A DNA stretch of 64,000 nucleotides from Steromphala cineraria (GCA_916613615.1 OU744721.1:70933060-70997059); one strand, 5' to 3'. Counted from the first letter of the stretch, positions 24,201 to 35,229 are shown. Translations and numbers: made by a program. Notes: generated by a model from the sequence alone, not told the origin.

Positions 24201-26016
24201 TTATTCAGTAAGTGTCAAAGTTGTGTACAAAGCTTTTCACAATCTGAGAATCGTCTCTCACAGTCGATCAGTAGGACTCAAAGTCGCGTAAAAAGCCATT
24301 CACAATCTGGGAATAGTCCCTTACAGTTATTCATTTAGTCTCAAAGTCGCGTACAAAGTCCCTCACTATCTGGGAAACGTCCCTTACAGTTATTCATTAA
24401 GTCTCAAAGTCGCGTACAAAGCCCTTCATAAATCTGAGAATCGTCTCTCAAAGTCGATAAGTGGGATTCAAAGTCGCGTAAAAAGCCCCTCACAATCTGA
24501 GAATCGTCTCTCATAGTCGACAAGTAGGACTCAAAGTCGGGTTTAAAGCCCTTCACAATCTGGGAATCGTCTCTCATAGTCGACCAGTAGGACTCAAAGT
24601 CGGGTTTAAAGCCCTTCACAATCTGGGAATCGTCTCTCATAGTCGACCAGTAGGACTCAAAGTCGGGTTTAAAGCCCCTCACAATCTGAGAATCGTCTCT
24701 CATAGTCGACCAGTACGACTCAAAGTAGCTTAAAAAGCCCTTCACAATCTGGGAATAGTCCCTTACAGTTATTCATTTAGTCTCAAAGTCGCGTACAAAG
24801 TCCCTCACTATCTGGGAAACGTCCCTTACAGTTATTCATTAAATCTCAAAGTCGCGTACAAAGCCCTTCACAATCTGAGAATCGTCTCTCAAAGTCGATA
24901 AGTGGGATTCAAAGTCGCGTAAAAAGCCCCTCACAATCTGAGAATCGTCTCTCATAGTCGACCAGTAGGACTCAAAGTCGGGTTTAAAGCCCTTCACAAT
25001 CTGGGAATCGTCTCTCATAGTCGACCAGTAGGACTCAAAGTCGGGTTTAAAGCCCTTCACAATCTGGGAATCGTCTCTCATAGTCGACCAGTAGGACTCA
25101 AAGTCGGGTTTAAAGCCCCTCACAATCTGAGAATCGTCTCTCATAGTCGACCAGTACGACTCAAAGTAGCTTAAAAAGCCCTTCACAATCTGGGAATAGT
25201 CCCTTACAGTTATTCATTTAGTCTCAAAGTCGCGTACAAAGTCCCTCACTATCTGGGAAACGTCCCTTACAGTTATTCATTAAGTCTCAAAGTCGCGTAC
25301 AAAGCCCTTCACAGTCTGAGAATCGTCTCTCAAAGTCGATAAGTGGGATTCAAAGTCGCGTAAAAAGCCCCTCACAATCTGAGAATCGTCTCTCATAGTC
25401 GACCAGTAGGACTCAAAGTCGGGTTTAAAGCCCTTCACAATCTGGGAATCGTCTCTCATAGTCGACCAGTAGGACTCAAAGTCGGGTTTAAAGCCCCTCA
25501 CAATCTGAGAATCGTCTCTCATAGTCGACCAGTGCGACTCAAAGTAGCTTAAAAAGCCCTTCATAATCTTGGAATCGTCCCTTACAGTTATTCAGTAAGT
25601 GTCAAAGTCGTGTACAAAGCCCTTCACAATCTGAGAATCGTCTCTCATAGTCGACCAGTAGGACTCAAAGTCAGGTTAAAAGCCCCTCACAATCTGGGAA
25701 TCGTCTCTCATAGTCGACCAGTAGGACTCAAAGTCGGGTTAAAAGCCTTTCACAATCTGGGAATCGTCTCTCATAGTCGACTAGTAGGACTCAAAGTCGG
25801 GTTTAAAGCCCTTCACAATCTGGGAATCGTCTCTCATAGTCGACCAGTAGGACTCAAAGTCGGGTTAAAAGCCCCTTACAATCTGAGAATCGTCTCTCAT
25901 AGTCGACCAGTAGGACTCAAAGTCGGGTTTAAAGCCCTTCACAATCTGGGAGTCGTCTCTCATAGTCGACCAGTAGGACTCATAGTCGGGTTTAAAGCCC
26001 CTCACAATCTTGGAAC
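21298..26016 (-). repeat. Right 63-bp tandem array (about 75 units) with higher-order structure
   Basis: Read on the minus strand each unit begins GATTCCCAGATTGTGAAGGG, runs through ACTTTGAGTCCTACT and CGACTATGAGAGAC, and is 63 bp long. Variant units define a higher-order repeat. A diagnostic AAGTCTCAAAGTCGCGTAC unit occurs at 21942, 22509, 22950, 23391, 23832, 24399, 24841 (as AAATCTC) and 25282. Its spacing is 567 (9 units) or 441 (7 units) bp, with a single 442 caused by one inserted base near 24430. Because 63 is divisible by three, open frames of 21-residue repeats appear on both strands, but variant units break them regularly. The array is the inverted partner of 13894-16315 and almost twice as long. 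Confidence 0.95.
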
Positions 26017-26905
26017 CATATTTTTGCAACAATTTCCCCGTAAGAACACTTCAATTCAAACAGGAATCTAAAATGCACAAACATTCAAAGTTGATATAAT
26101 CATCTAAACATTAAACTTATACTGGTAAAGATAGATAAACACAATAGAATCTCAATGGCAAACACAAACATGGATATATCACCGATATCCCTTTGAAGAA
26201 AAAATAGTTTTAAATTCGTCAAAGTCATTAAAATTTCAAAGCGATTTGATAAAACTTAAAAGGTTAACACTCGTATGATTTAAACATATTTTATTCATGA
26301 AAAGACATGAATGGATTCACATTTCACAAATTACTTTTTTATAAAATTCATTTTTCAAATCAGGCAATGGCAATATTTATAAGCCCATGAGTCCATAAGC
26401 CCATCTTTTCAACAATAATGTTTTTCATAAGGTAACTTCCATAATTTCTAACAAAGTCAATATTTGTTCATTCACATACAACAATTTCCTCAAGTTTAAT
26501 CTTCAAATCCAAATTCACTTTGTATTACATAATGGGTTTTTTTTAAATATAAAAAAATTCCAAATAAAAGTTAATATTTTACCCGTAACAACTTCCATTA
26601 GATAATTTTGTAATCAAAATTACCATTATAATGTGATTTCTCTGCAAAGACATTTTATTCATCAAACTCAATATTTAATCACACGTGCAGAGTCATCAAA
26701 GTAAGTCTTTATAAAAACACTATTTTTGCAAACTCAAAAAAAAAAAACACTAACAAATTCCATCAAAGTCAATATTTCGTCAAATATCAACCAAAGTCAC
26801 TTTTTTCAAATTTTTGTTTTTACTAAATATTCCACACACAAAATTATTTATTAAAGTTGAAATTTTTATATCTTAAAGTACTTTCAAAAGCAAAAGTTGA
26901 TCCAG
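26017..26905 (-). repeat. AT-rich right subterminal region of the MULE
   Basis: Low-complexity sequence that on the minus strand repeats GACTTTGATG and TTGATGAAAT motifs, like 12986-13893. The distance from array to element end is 1004 bp here and 1023 bp on the left. Confidence 0.7.
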
Positions 26906-26906
26906 C

Positions 26907-26999
26907 TATCCCATCTTAAGATGGGATATCCCAACTTAGAATAACGCTTTATCCACAGTTGGGACAGCTGCAAGAGCTATCCCATCTTAAGATGGGATA
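26907..26999. repeat. Paired terminal palindromes, right end of MULE
   Basis: Two 22-bp palindromes with the same sequence as at the left end start at 26907 and 26978. They are separated by CAACTTAGAATAACGC and TTATCCACAGTTGGGA, in mirror order to the left end. Confidence 0.9.
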
Positions 27000-27020
27000 G
27001 ATCCGTAGTTGGGATGCAAC

Positions 27021-27027
27021 AGTAAGT
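27021..27027 (+). repeat. Right target-site duplication of the MULE (AGTAAGT)
   Basis: Identical to 12864-12870. Similarity to copy B resumes from this point (AGTACTATA at about 59760). Confidence 0.65.
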
Positions 27028-30000
27028 ACTATATGACAACTTGAATATCCCAAGGGAGGGAATTATTTCGGTAACTAATATCCGTCTGGTGCTAGATATA
27101 TAATTATGTAAATAATGTCCCTGTTGTATTGTAACATGTCAGAATTGAAATTATGTGTTACCAGAATATTACCATGTTCTGCATAAGAAGTTAGTTTTGA
27201 TAAAATTAGTGTACCTAAAATAGTGAAAATACCTGTAGGAATGTTTATTGATTACGGTCATTATTATATCCAAGTGGAAACGTCAAATTACAATTACACT
27301 TAGTCCGAAAACGCAAGTAACAACACAAATTATATTAATTTTCCAAGTAAAAACTGTATAATCAATTCTAGCCTATCTAATTGTTGCATCCCTATTTTTA
27401 TGTGAAACAACTCACTTAATTTGTTTTTGATGACAAATCCATGATGCAACACTTTAAAAGAAGCCAAGAGGAGACATAAACGGTCTCAAATACGATACAT
27501 TGTCGTTATCATTAGCTGTATAATGAATTCATACTCGCATTCAGTGCGTCATATGTTATGAAACATTGTGCCTGGATCATCTTCATTCTGTTTGGTAGGA
27601 TAACATTGATAGAAATATTTAAACTTTAAACGATATCATATTGTATACTATCTTTTATGATGCTTGAGTCGACCTGGTTGCAAACAGTTATATCTCTAGG
27701 ACAGATATAAAATGAGTTATTTTTGTTAATATTATGATGGGGTAATATTGGACGCTATCAGGAATTACAGCTTTCTGCTTTCAGCTTTTAAAAATCTTAT
27801 TGTTCCCTTGATGTGACTGCCAGTTAAACCTTGTCGTTGAAAATCGGAGACATGTTGTACTAGACTAAAAGCTATTAAAAATTATGTTTGCGCTAACAAC
27901 CAAGTTGAAAACAGGATATTTACCTCAAACACATTGCTCTTGTCCTGCGAACAGCCGACAACACTATGGTAAATGAACTTTTAGAAGATATTAATGTCAG
28001 TTGATATCAGAATACTGGCTCTGATAGTTTTTACGTGCACAATACAAGGTTCATGGTAAACAAAGCAAGTCCAATTAGGAATCGATGTTTGGTTCATAAA
28101 AGATAATATCATTTCTAATTCAGCGTGTATATATGAGAGTAGTTATGTTTTGTTTGCAAACCTCTAATATGCAGTTGTGTCTTGCTTTTGTCAGGAGAAA
28201 AAACTATTGAGATTAAACCATTTTAATATACACAAATTGATGCCCCTTTGCGAGACCTTCCACATGGTACATTATATGATTGAAGATATGAAAATATGTA
28301 ATTCAATTTCACAAGTTACTATTCAGCTAGTCAAAAAGCATTTAGGTCAACAATAAGATCATTTATTATATCTAAACTTCTCATCTTACAGTTGTCCACC
28401 GGTTCACATTATGTTATTTCATACCTTTGAAATTCAAAACAAAAATCAATAGATAATAAGATATATTTTTGACAAATTAATCAAATTTTGCTAATTTTCT
28501 ACCTAACTGAATACATAGATATAAACATATACTCATATCCAACATGTTATATACCTAACTGGTACCTTTTTAGAATAGAGTATAACATAAGTATGTGCGA
28601 CAAAAACAAACCAATCATCTTAATTAGCTACCATAATTTAGGACTGGTGCATGTGTTTAATTAGGTTGAATCCTATTACAACGACGTGCGCAAGTTTTTC
28701 AGGTTTTATGTTTCAATCGTTTGCATTTAAAATGAAATAAGGATAGTAAACGATTGATACTCAATTTTCATATAGCCTAAATACATTTCTCCCAGTTGAT
28801 ATCCTCGCAAGACAATGAATTGACTTGCTGTTGACATCATTAATTTCTTTAACATGCATGGTTTAATGTATACCGTGTATCAACTCAAGTTAATAAGTCA
28901 ATGATGACCAAAGTTTAATCAATACATTTTGTGCATTTTCCTGTTTTAGACTCTTCAGTTAGGTTATCTGGGTAAAGTTTTGTGTACGCTTCATATTTTT
29001 ACTTTATTCATTTTAACTCCTTAATGCTTTCGTTAAATAATATACTTGTATCATAATATAGTATTTTGACAATGTTTCATCAACATGCTCTCTGCTCAAT
29101 TTCCAAATAGTTGGCTAATTTTAATTATTTCCAAACATCATTTTTCTATCATGCAAGAACGCACCTCAGAGAAGTAAATGAATAGAGTTGCAGTTTCAAA
29201 ATGTTCTTTTGCTGTGACTAGTCGATGATATCATATTAAAGTTTGAAAATTACCAGAAATTGGATGTTGAAGACCCTAAAGACATGTACGTACATGTACA
29301 TAATATTCAGACATAACCTTAAGGCTTTAATAAGGTTAAATTTAAATGTAGTTCCCGGAGACCTTCATCTTTGCAGAAATGGAGACACCAGAGAGACTAC
29401 TGTTCTGAGATTATAAACAACTAGCGAGGCGTAGAAAAGGGTTTCTCACAGAGAGTCTGCACGAAAGTTTCTTTTGTAGAGCACATACTACTTCATTCAA
29501 CAGTTGGATACATACATCTTAAGAGAATACAGCATTAGATGCAGCACTGATTATATTCTTTTTCGATGTCCCGTTATTCTAACATTGTTTTATCCTTAGT
29601 AGTTTACATCAGTTGATGCCAATATTCTTAGTGGTTGTACTAGAATAAATGATTTTATGGTCGATAGTAATGCGTTTCACTTATATCTGCAAGGTCAATA
29701 ACTTGATTAAAGATTTAGCACTGACAAAGTTCCTGTTGTGTTGGAAAGATCTACATTTGTTTATTTCGTACGCTATTCAAGATCAAGCACAACATTAACT
29801 AGTACTACTTCATACCGATTTGTCATTTTGAAAGTCAGCCTTTCAAATAAGTGATTGTTTTTTTATAAAGATTGTTTATTTTGTTTATATTTCAGACACG
29901 TCTACTATGTGCCAGTGTAACAAATATGTTCTCAGTGCACTGGTATTGATTTTAACCTTTACAAGAATAATGCTCAGATGGCAAGAAGTCAAATTCAGCA

Positions 30001-30981
30001 AGTAAGTAAGTATCTGGCAAGCATAAACTGTGTCCCTTTGTTCATCTCCCATGGGTTACCAACATAGAGCCTCTGTCACAAGATCAAGGAAATCACTGGT
30101 CTGAACTGTTTTTGATTTAATTTCGTTGTCAAGATTATTCGGTTGAAACGACCGTTAATGAAACTACATTTTTGACTTTAGACGCTCGTAGACTTACTTT
30201 TTATGACTCAGCTGAATATAACAGATTAAACTCTCTATTTATAGATGGACTGAACACCACATGTCATATCATAGTGATACCATTACTGATCATGCAAAAA
30301 TATTGTGATGTCATGTATTCTATGACTATAGGGCATGTCAACACGACATCTCCTGTCAACAACTCCTAATCCATCCTTGATTTATCGGAACGAAAGCGCT
30401 GGATAATCGAGGATGCTCCTAATCTTCCACAAAAGAAATCTCCTGTAGAACACAGTTTTGGAGGATAAAGAAACACTATCTGACCACTAACAGTTTTTAA
30501 CAAGATTTTCGAATCTAAGCCTAATGTGTTATATCATGTTGCAAATGAACGTGTATTTAAGTTATTTTAATTTAAAGCAAAATTGTTATCAACCGTGTTA
30601 TGTGTTCTAGAAGATGTTATTGAAACAAGAAAGTTTGAATTTTAAATCCTGAAGCATCATACGTGTTGACATTTATTCAATGATAACGATAGCTTATCTC
30701 CTCCAAGGTTCATAAAAACGTTTAAAACGAAATGTGAAAGATAACAATAATGTAGATCAGTTTACACTTTCCACACATTTCAATGTTTTTCTCAGTGAAA
30801 CAAACCTAAGATTACGAAAAACTTAATCAAAATCCGTTCAAGTTACTTGCAAGAATATTTTTCAGAATGCAATCTAATCTAGTTTATGTACAATGCAATA
30901 GAACTTAATCGATTTTAAATGTCAAATCAAACTTGAGAAGTTTACATGTGTATGGAGAAAATGCTCAAATTCCTTTTTCAG
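27028..30981 (+). repeat. Segmental duplication, copy A, fourth part (pairs with 59760-62560)
   Basis: Collinear with 59760-62560. Shared landmarks include CGGTAACTAATATCCGTCTG (about 27071 and 59800), the GTTTTATGTTTCA region (about 28700 and 60730), conserved block 2, and CGATTTTAAATGTCA (about 30909 and 62443). Copy B carries two extra inserts (60240-60520 and 61100-61421). No gene is supported; the frame at 30172-30369 is not preserved in copy B. Confidence 0.8.
30025..30111 (-). other. Highly conserved block 2, copy A
   Basis: 87 bp differ from 61739-61825 at a single position, while surrounding sequence differs much more. It is also related (about three quarters identical) to block 1 at 5762-5879. 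On the minus strand it aligns with the block 1 peptide (LDLVTEA, then DEQRDTV), but a TAA stands where block 1 has AAA, in both copies. TTG/GTAACC at that point could be a splice donor. Coding status is unresolved. Confidence 0.35.
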
Positions 30982-30990
30982 CATTACATG
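30982..30990 (+). repeat. 9-bp target duplication CATTACATG (left)
   Basis: Repeated at 38210-38218 on the other side of the MITE. Copy B has the uninterrupted site (CAGCATTTCACTTTGCCGTT, about 62518). Confidence 0.8.
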
Positions 30991-31632
30991 CATTCTCTCC
31001 CCACAGAGGAAGATCAAGTCATGTTGATTTAGCCTCTGTTCTATGACGCCGAAATCCGTGAGTTTCGGCAGTTTTCCCTGGCGGAAAAAACTTTCATCTG
31101 AATACATTTGAATTTCTTTATCAAATGACAAGGCTTCTCGCATGGAAAGAGTGGTTCATATCACAATGCCTTTGCCTTGTTTCAGTAGCCAAAATGATGA
31201 TTTAAGAACAGCGCCGCTGATTGCACAACTGAATATACCCCGCTACGAAGTAGTCGGGGGTATATAGCGGTCAGCGCGTCCGTCCGTCCGTCCCGTCACA
31301 CTTATTGTTCCGCCCATAACTCAAATACTATTTGTTCAAATGTTAGATATTAGACTTCTTTGTTGTAGAAGTGACTGTTTGAGGAAGTCATTTTTGTTCC
31401 GCTCTTAACTCGAGTACTATATGTTCAAATTTTGCGAAACTTTATATATGTAATCCCTACAGTCCTTAGATGTGCCTTTTGTTAATTTTGGTCCGATTCC
31501 ATGATCATTATTTTAGATTTTCAACTTCTTAATTGTAGAAGTGACTCTTTGAGGAAGTCATTTTTGTTCCGCTTTTTGAATCCAAAATCGAAAAATTAAC
31601 ATGGGCTGTTTTTTCAAAATGCAGCTAGAGAC

Positions 31633-32480
31633 TTGAAATTTTACATAGAGATGGACAATGACATTCTAAGCAAAAAAGGAAATCATGACGAAGTCGTAGG
31701 TCACGTGGTTTGGCCGCCATATTGGATTTTTCAACTTTTCAGAATTTCCGGACCCCATGCGCCTTTGAGAATCAACTCCTCTGAAGATACTTGCAACAGA
31801 GAGCTGAAACTGTGGTATGTTGTAGCTGAGGCATTGGACATTAAACGATAGTTCACCCGAAGACTCTACCTTAAATAGTTTTTGCGTTATACGTGTTCAA
31901 AGTTGGATGACTTAGTACAATGTGCAACTTTTAAAGGGCGATAACTCAAAAAGTTGGACTCAGAATGATGCATGTAAGACTAGTATATATACAACCGGAA
32001 TCTGTCAAAATATCGATCGCGAACAATCATTTTCGTTCAGAATGTTTGATCAAAGTTGACAGAAAAAATTTCGGAAATTGCTAAAAATGCTCCTGAAGCT
32101 TAACGCGTCAGCAGAACTTGTTGAAATTTTTAGGACTGACTCCTGACATGTTTATCTATGCCATGAATAATGCATACTTCATAATGCATAATTTATGTGT
32201 AGCGAAATCTTCAAAGTTTGCTGTGTTGTAGAAGAAAAAAAATTTCAAATGCAGATAAAACAAAAACGTGACCAAAGAAATTCATGAGAGGGTGCGCAAG
32301 GAAATTCTACGCAAAAGTAACTATCATGACGTAGTCGTAGGTCACGTGGTTTGGCCGCAATATTGGATTTTTCAACTTTTCAGAATTTCCGGACCCCATG
32401 CACCTTTGAGAATCTTCTCCTCTAAAGATACTTGCGCCAGAGAGCTGAAAGTTATACTCAATGTAGCTGAGGCATTGTAG
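31633..32480 (+). repeat. Direct repeat inside the TACCCC element
   Basis: Two copies (about 31640-31851 and 32285-32480) share GTAGGTCACGTGGTTTGGCC, TATTGGATTTTTCAACTTTT and GGACCCCATG. Open frames of about 70 codons overlap both, but they are short and belong to the repeat. No function assigned. Confidence 0.75.
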
Positions 32481-32533
32481 TTCTTCATTTGACTTCTAGA
32501 AATTCCTAACGTTAATACTTTTTCTGATGTGGC

Positions 32534-32546
32534 CTTTCAAAGTTGA
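32534..32546 (+). repeat. LINE target duplication CTTTCAAAGTTGA (5' copy)
   Basis: Exact 13-bp match with 37131-37143, flanking the LINE at 32547-37130. It fits target-primed reverse transcription. Confidence 0.85.
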
Positions 32547-32650
32547 ACATTGATAGACAATATGGCCGACAAGAGGTAGACGTGTAAATTTCTGTCAGGT
32601 GACTGACTGCACATAGAGATAAATTAATCAGTGCATCAAATGAAAAACTG

Positions 32651-33691
32651 TTGAAATTGAAAATGGGAATTACACCACAACAGTTTCGAGCTAAAATTGG
32701 ATGTTTTGCACCCACTCAGTGGTGGATATTAACGAAGATGTGTCATCGAGTGGTCTCGTCCCGAATACCACGTAAACATGCAATGGCGAACATGGCCACC
32801 CGGATCACTGTGCTGTACCTGATACTTGCTTTACTACTGTGTGCTGGGGTTGAGCCTAACCCAGGACCCATGGATAAACGGACGGACGACAGAAGAGAGA
32901 CTAGAAGTGGTAATGCTACAAAACAGACGTATTTATCATTAGGACAAGAGTCTGAGCGATCGCAGTCTGACCCAGTTTATCAAGCCATCCAGGATCTCAC
33001 GCACAGGTTTGATGAAGTTGTAAAATCTAACAAAGACATGCATAGTACATTAGACAACATCAATTCGTCGATCGTGAATATGAATGCTCAGTTACATGTT
33101 GTAGAAGAAAGGTGTGATGAACTTTCAAGTGAAAATACTAAGTTGAGGGACTATGTTTACAAATTGGAAGACAAGTTAGATTATCTCGAAAATCAGAGCC
33201 GGCGTGCAAATGTGATTTTTCATGGTGTACCGAAAGCTAAGCCTAACGAGTCATGGAGCGATTGTGAAGTTATCGTGAGAGACATACTGAAAAATGACCT
33301 CGATCTCGACGAATCAAATATCACTATCAACCGTGCTCACAGAATTATTAACGGGAAGGCCATAATCGCTCGAATACCCGACGACCACGATCGTCGAAGT
33401 ATTTTCACATCAACGAAGAAGCTGAAGGGCACAGATTTGTGGATCAGCGAGGACTTTTCGAAAACTGTCCGAGAAAAACGAAGGAAACTGAAGCCAGCGA
33501 TGATGGAGGCAAGGGACAAGGATGAACGAGCTTATCTACGTTTTGATAAACTGATTATTGAAGACCGTGTATATACATACGACATGGAATGCAACAAGCT
33601 GATTGTGTTGAAAGGGCCTGGCGACACGCCCACCAACGCACGTGGTAGAACGCCACCAGATGTTAACAATAGCTCAGGTGACCGAAGATAG
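32651..33691 (+). CDS. LINE ORF1 protein, coiled coil and RNA-binding type, with N-terminal 2A-like segment
   Basis: 346 codons, open throughout. Residues about 1-50 form a leader (ITPQQFRAKIGCF); a hydrophobic stretch follows at about 52-64 (TVLYLILALLLCA), then the 2A-like motif GVEPNPGP (66-73), then MDKRTDD. Residues about 105-180 are coiled-coil-like and end in LDYLENQSRRANVIFHGVP, the typical entry to the RRM-like domain of LINE ORF1 proteins. A C-terminal basic segment contains RRSIFTSTKKLKGTDLWI and REKRRKLKP. ORF1 proteins of this kind bind element RNA as trimers. If the 2A motif works, the ribosome would skip one bond and release the hydrophobic leader separately from the RNA-binding part. 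The upstream ATG at 32651 was chosen because it places leader and motif in one frame; ATGs at 32663 and 32782 are alternatives. Confidence 0.85.
   Translation: MKLKMGITPQQFRAKIGCFAPTQWWILTKMCHRVVSSRIPRKHAMANMATRITVLYLILALLLCAGVEPNPGPMDKRTDDRRETRSGNATKQTYLSLGQESERSQSDPVYQAIQDLTHRFDEVVKSNKDMHSTLDNINSSIVNMNAQLHVVEERCDELSSENTKLRDYVYKLEDKLDYLENQSRRANVIFHGVPKAKPNESWSDCEVIVRDILKNDLDLDESNITINRAHRIINGKAIIARIPDDHDRRSIFTSTKKLKGTDLWISEDFSKTVREKRRKLKPAMMEARDKDERAYLRFDKLIIEDRVYTYDMECNKLIVLKGPGDTPTNARGRTPPDVNNSSGDRR
32846..32869 (+). promoter_or_regulatory. 2A-like ribosome-skipping motif (GVEPNPGP)
   Basis: The codons spell G-V-E-P-N-P-G-P directly after a Leu-rich hydrophobic run. The known 2A consensus is D-(V/I)-E-x-N-P-G-P, with skipping between the last Gly and Pro (32866/32867). 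Here the first position is Gly, not Asp. 2A-like motifs at the ORF1 start are established for APE-type LINEs of several marine invertebrates. Whether this variant is active cannot be read from sequence. Confidence 0.8.
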
Positions 33692-33706
33692 GATCCCGGC
33701 CGGGCC

Positions 33707-34505
33707 TTGATTGACAGTGAAATAGGCAACGTAATCGACAACGCGACTGACAGTGAAACTGACATTGAAATCAACACTGAAATTGACAATGATGCTGATA
33801 CTAGGGAGCGTGTATCCCTTATGTGTTGGAATGTGAACGGTTTGAAATATAAACTATGCAATGATGAATTCAAACAGTTCTGTATTGACTATTTTATCTT
33901 TGGTTTTCTTGAAATATGGAATAATTGTAAGAAAGAAAACATTGAAAATGCTTTTCCGGCGTATCGTGTATTTTGTAGTTACCGTGAATTTAATGATAGA
34001 GGAGGCGTATCTGTGTGTATTCATACCTCGCTCATTACTTACATCAAACATGTATTTACGATATATAATGATATTGTATTCATAATATTGGATAGGGGCA
34101 TGTTTTCTTCTGCACGTGATGTAATACTAGGTTTTGTATATATTCACCCGGCTTCGTCCTCTGTGTAGACTGACATCAGGCCATGCAAGGGCGTTGACTA
34201 TCTCGAGCGTTCTCTCTCAGAAGTGCTGTTTCAATACCCGGATTGTGAAATAATCTTAACTGGGGATTTTAATGCTCGTACAGGAAACGTGAATGACTTT
34301 ATCATTGATGATAGCAACCGTTATGTACCAAGTTTAGAAGATATGGATTATGAAATTGATGATTTTAGCTCACAACGGCATTCTTGTGATGATGTATTAA
34401 ACGACTACGGAAAAGAGCTAATAGATTTGTGCTGTACATACGGAATCCACATGCTGACAAACACGGTGCTTTTACATGCTTCAAAGAGAACGGCGCAAGT
34501 CTAGT
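33707..34505 (+). pseudogene. LINE ORF2, AP-endonuclease part (interrupted)
   Basis: Starts MIDSEIGNVID with an acidic Asp/Glu/Asn-rich leader, then the endonuclease motifs SLMCWNVNGL, FLEIW, and ILTGDFNARTG. One TAG at 34166-34168 (after HPASSSV) interrupts an otherwise continuous frame. The frame is lost near 34470-34505, where coding switches to another phase (FTCFKENGASLVDYVLCSS). The endonuclease nicks target DNA to prime reverse transcription. The start is only 16 bp downstream of the ORF1 stop, as usual in this group. Confidence 0.8.
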
Positions 34506-35229
34506 CGATTATGTACTTTGCTCATCAAGTTTATTCACACGAGTCAAAGACTTTGCTGTTTGTACTAGGAGTGAATCAGATCACTTTCCTCTAAGTGTTG
34601 TATTCTATAAGAAAACTAAAACATATCATAAGAATAATTTGAACACAAATGAAACAACCATTCCCAAATTTGTATGGAAGGAAGACAAAACAGTATCATT
34701 CAGGAATAGTTTATCTTCTTCCCTGGTTTCACTCCTTCAAGATGCATATGGAACAGAGGACGTCGAACATCTTGCAAGTACTTTATCACAGACTTTACAT
34801 GATGCAGCTGTACAGTGTGGTTTGGAGAGCAGACCATACCGAGAACATGGACATAAAACATGGTACGATAATGAGTGTAAATACCTCAAGGGTAGAAAGT
34901 TCGCTTTATTGGACAAATTTAGGGTTACTGGTGACAAATCATTATTGACTGAATACTTAAAATTGAGGAATTGTCGTAAAAAGAAACAACATTTTCAAGA
35001 TGTACAAATAACCGAGTTAGCGGAGGTCAATATTAACAACAGAGTTTTTTGGCAAAAAATAAAGAAGCTATCATGTCACCAAAGAGTTACAACTTCAATA
35101 CGTCAGAATGAGTGGACAGAATACTTCCAAGAAGTGCTGAACATAACAAGCAACTCTGTGGATCCAGCTCATCTCAGAAAAGCAGAGGAAACTGTAAGTG
35201 ATCACTGCAGCCTATCATGTGATCACTGA
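34429..35229 (+). pseudogene. LINE ORF2, endonuclease end and linker
   Basis: It continues ORF2 in a new phase from about 34470. SESDHFPLSVVF is the last endonuclease motif (SDH catalytic His). A long Lys-rich linker follows, ending EWTEYFQEVLNITS and HLRKAEETV before a stop at 35229. The section that normally precedes the first reverse transcriptase motifs (K-x-GK-A-x-GPDG type) is missing. A GTGATCACTG repeat at 35199 and 35219 lies at the junction and may mark a microhomology deletion. Confidence 0.75.

Larger units (their letters stand above)
12871..27020 (-). mobile_element. 14.15-kb Mutator-like (MULE) transposon with inverted 63-bp repeat arrays
   Basis: Ends are inverted copies: GTTTCATCCC at 12871 and, on the minus strand, GTTGCATCCC from 27020. 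The similarity continues for about 150 bp and includes two 22-bp palindromes per end. From each end there follow about 1.0 kb of AT-rich sequence and then a large array of 63-bp repeats in mirror orientation (left 13894-16315, right 21298-26016). The core carries a two-exon FLYWCH plus MULE transposase relic on the minus strand. A 7-bp direct repeat flanks the element. Copy B (about 59750-59830) has the right flank immediately adjoining ATGAGTACTATA without the element. In the MULE superfamily, animal 'Phantom'-type elements carry a comparable zinc-finger plus transposase design; assignment to that group is inference. Two LINE 3' fragments lie in the core. Confidence 0.85.

Noticed and set aside
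21940..26071. Open frames of 21-residue repeats (about 70-150 codons) on both strands of the right array
   Set aside because: A 63-bp repeat without stops keeps frames open by arithmetic. Variant units end the frames at every higher-order module, both strands are open, and the left array does not encode the same peptide.
26950..26962. TTATCCACA inside the MULE end, identical to a bacterial DnaA box
   Set aside because: A single chance match in a eukaryotic transposon, mirrored at the other end as part of the inverted repeat.
30172..30369. 65-codon plus-strand frame in copy A
   Set aside because: The paralogous sequence near 61920 is interrupted by stops and indels.
30922..31143. 73-codon minus-strand frame whose peptide (VIEQRLNQHDLI) recurs near 38130, 38440 and 38730
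   Set aside because: The recurrence is explained by the inverted arms of two MITE copies; the frames are not maintained in all arms.
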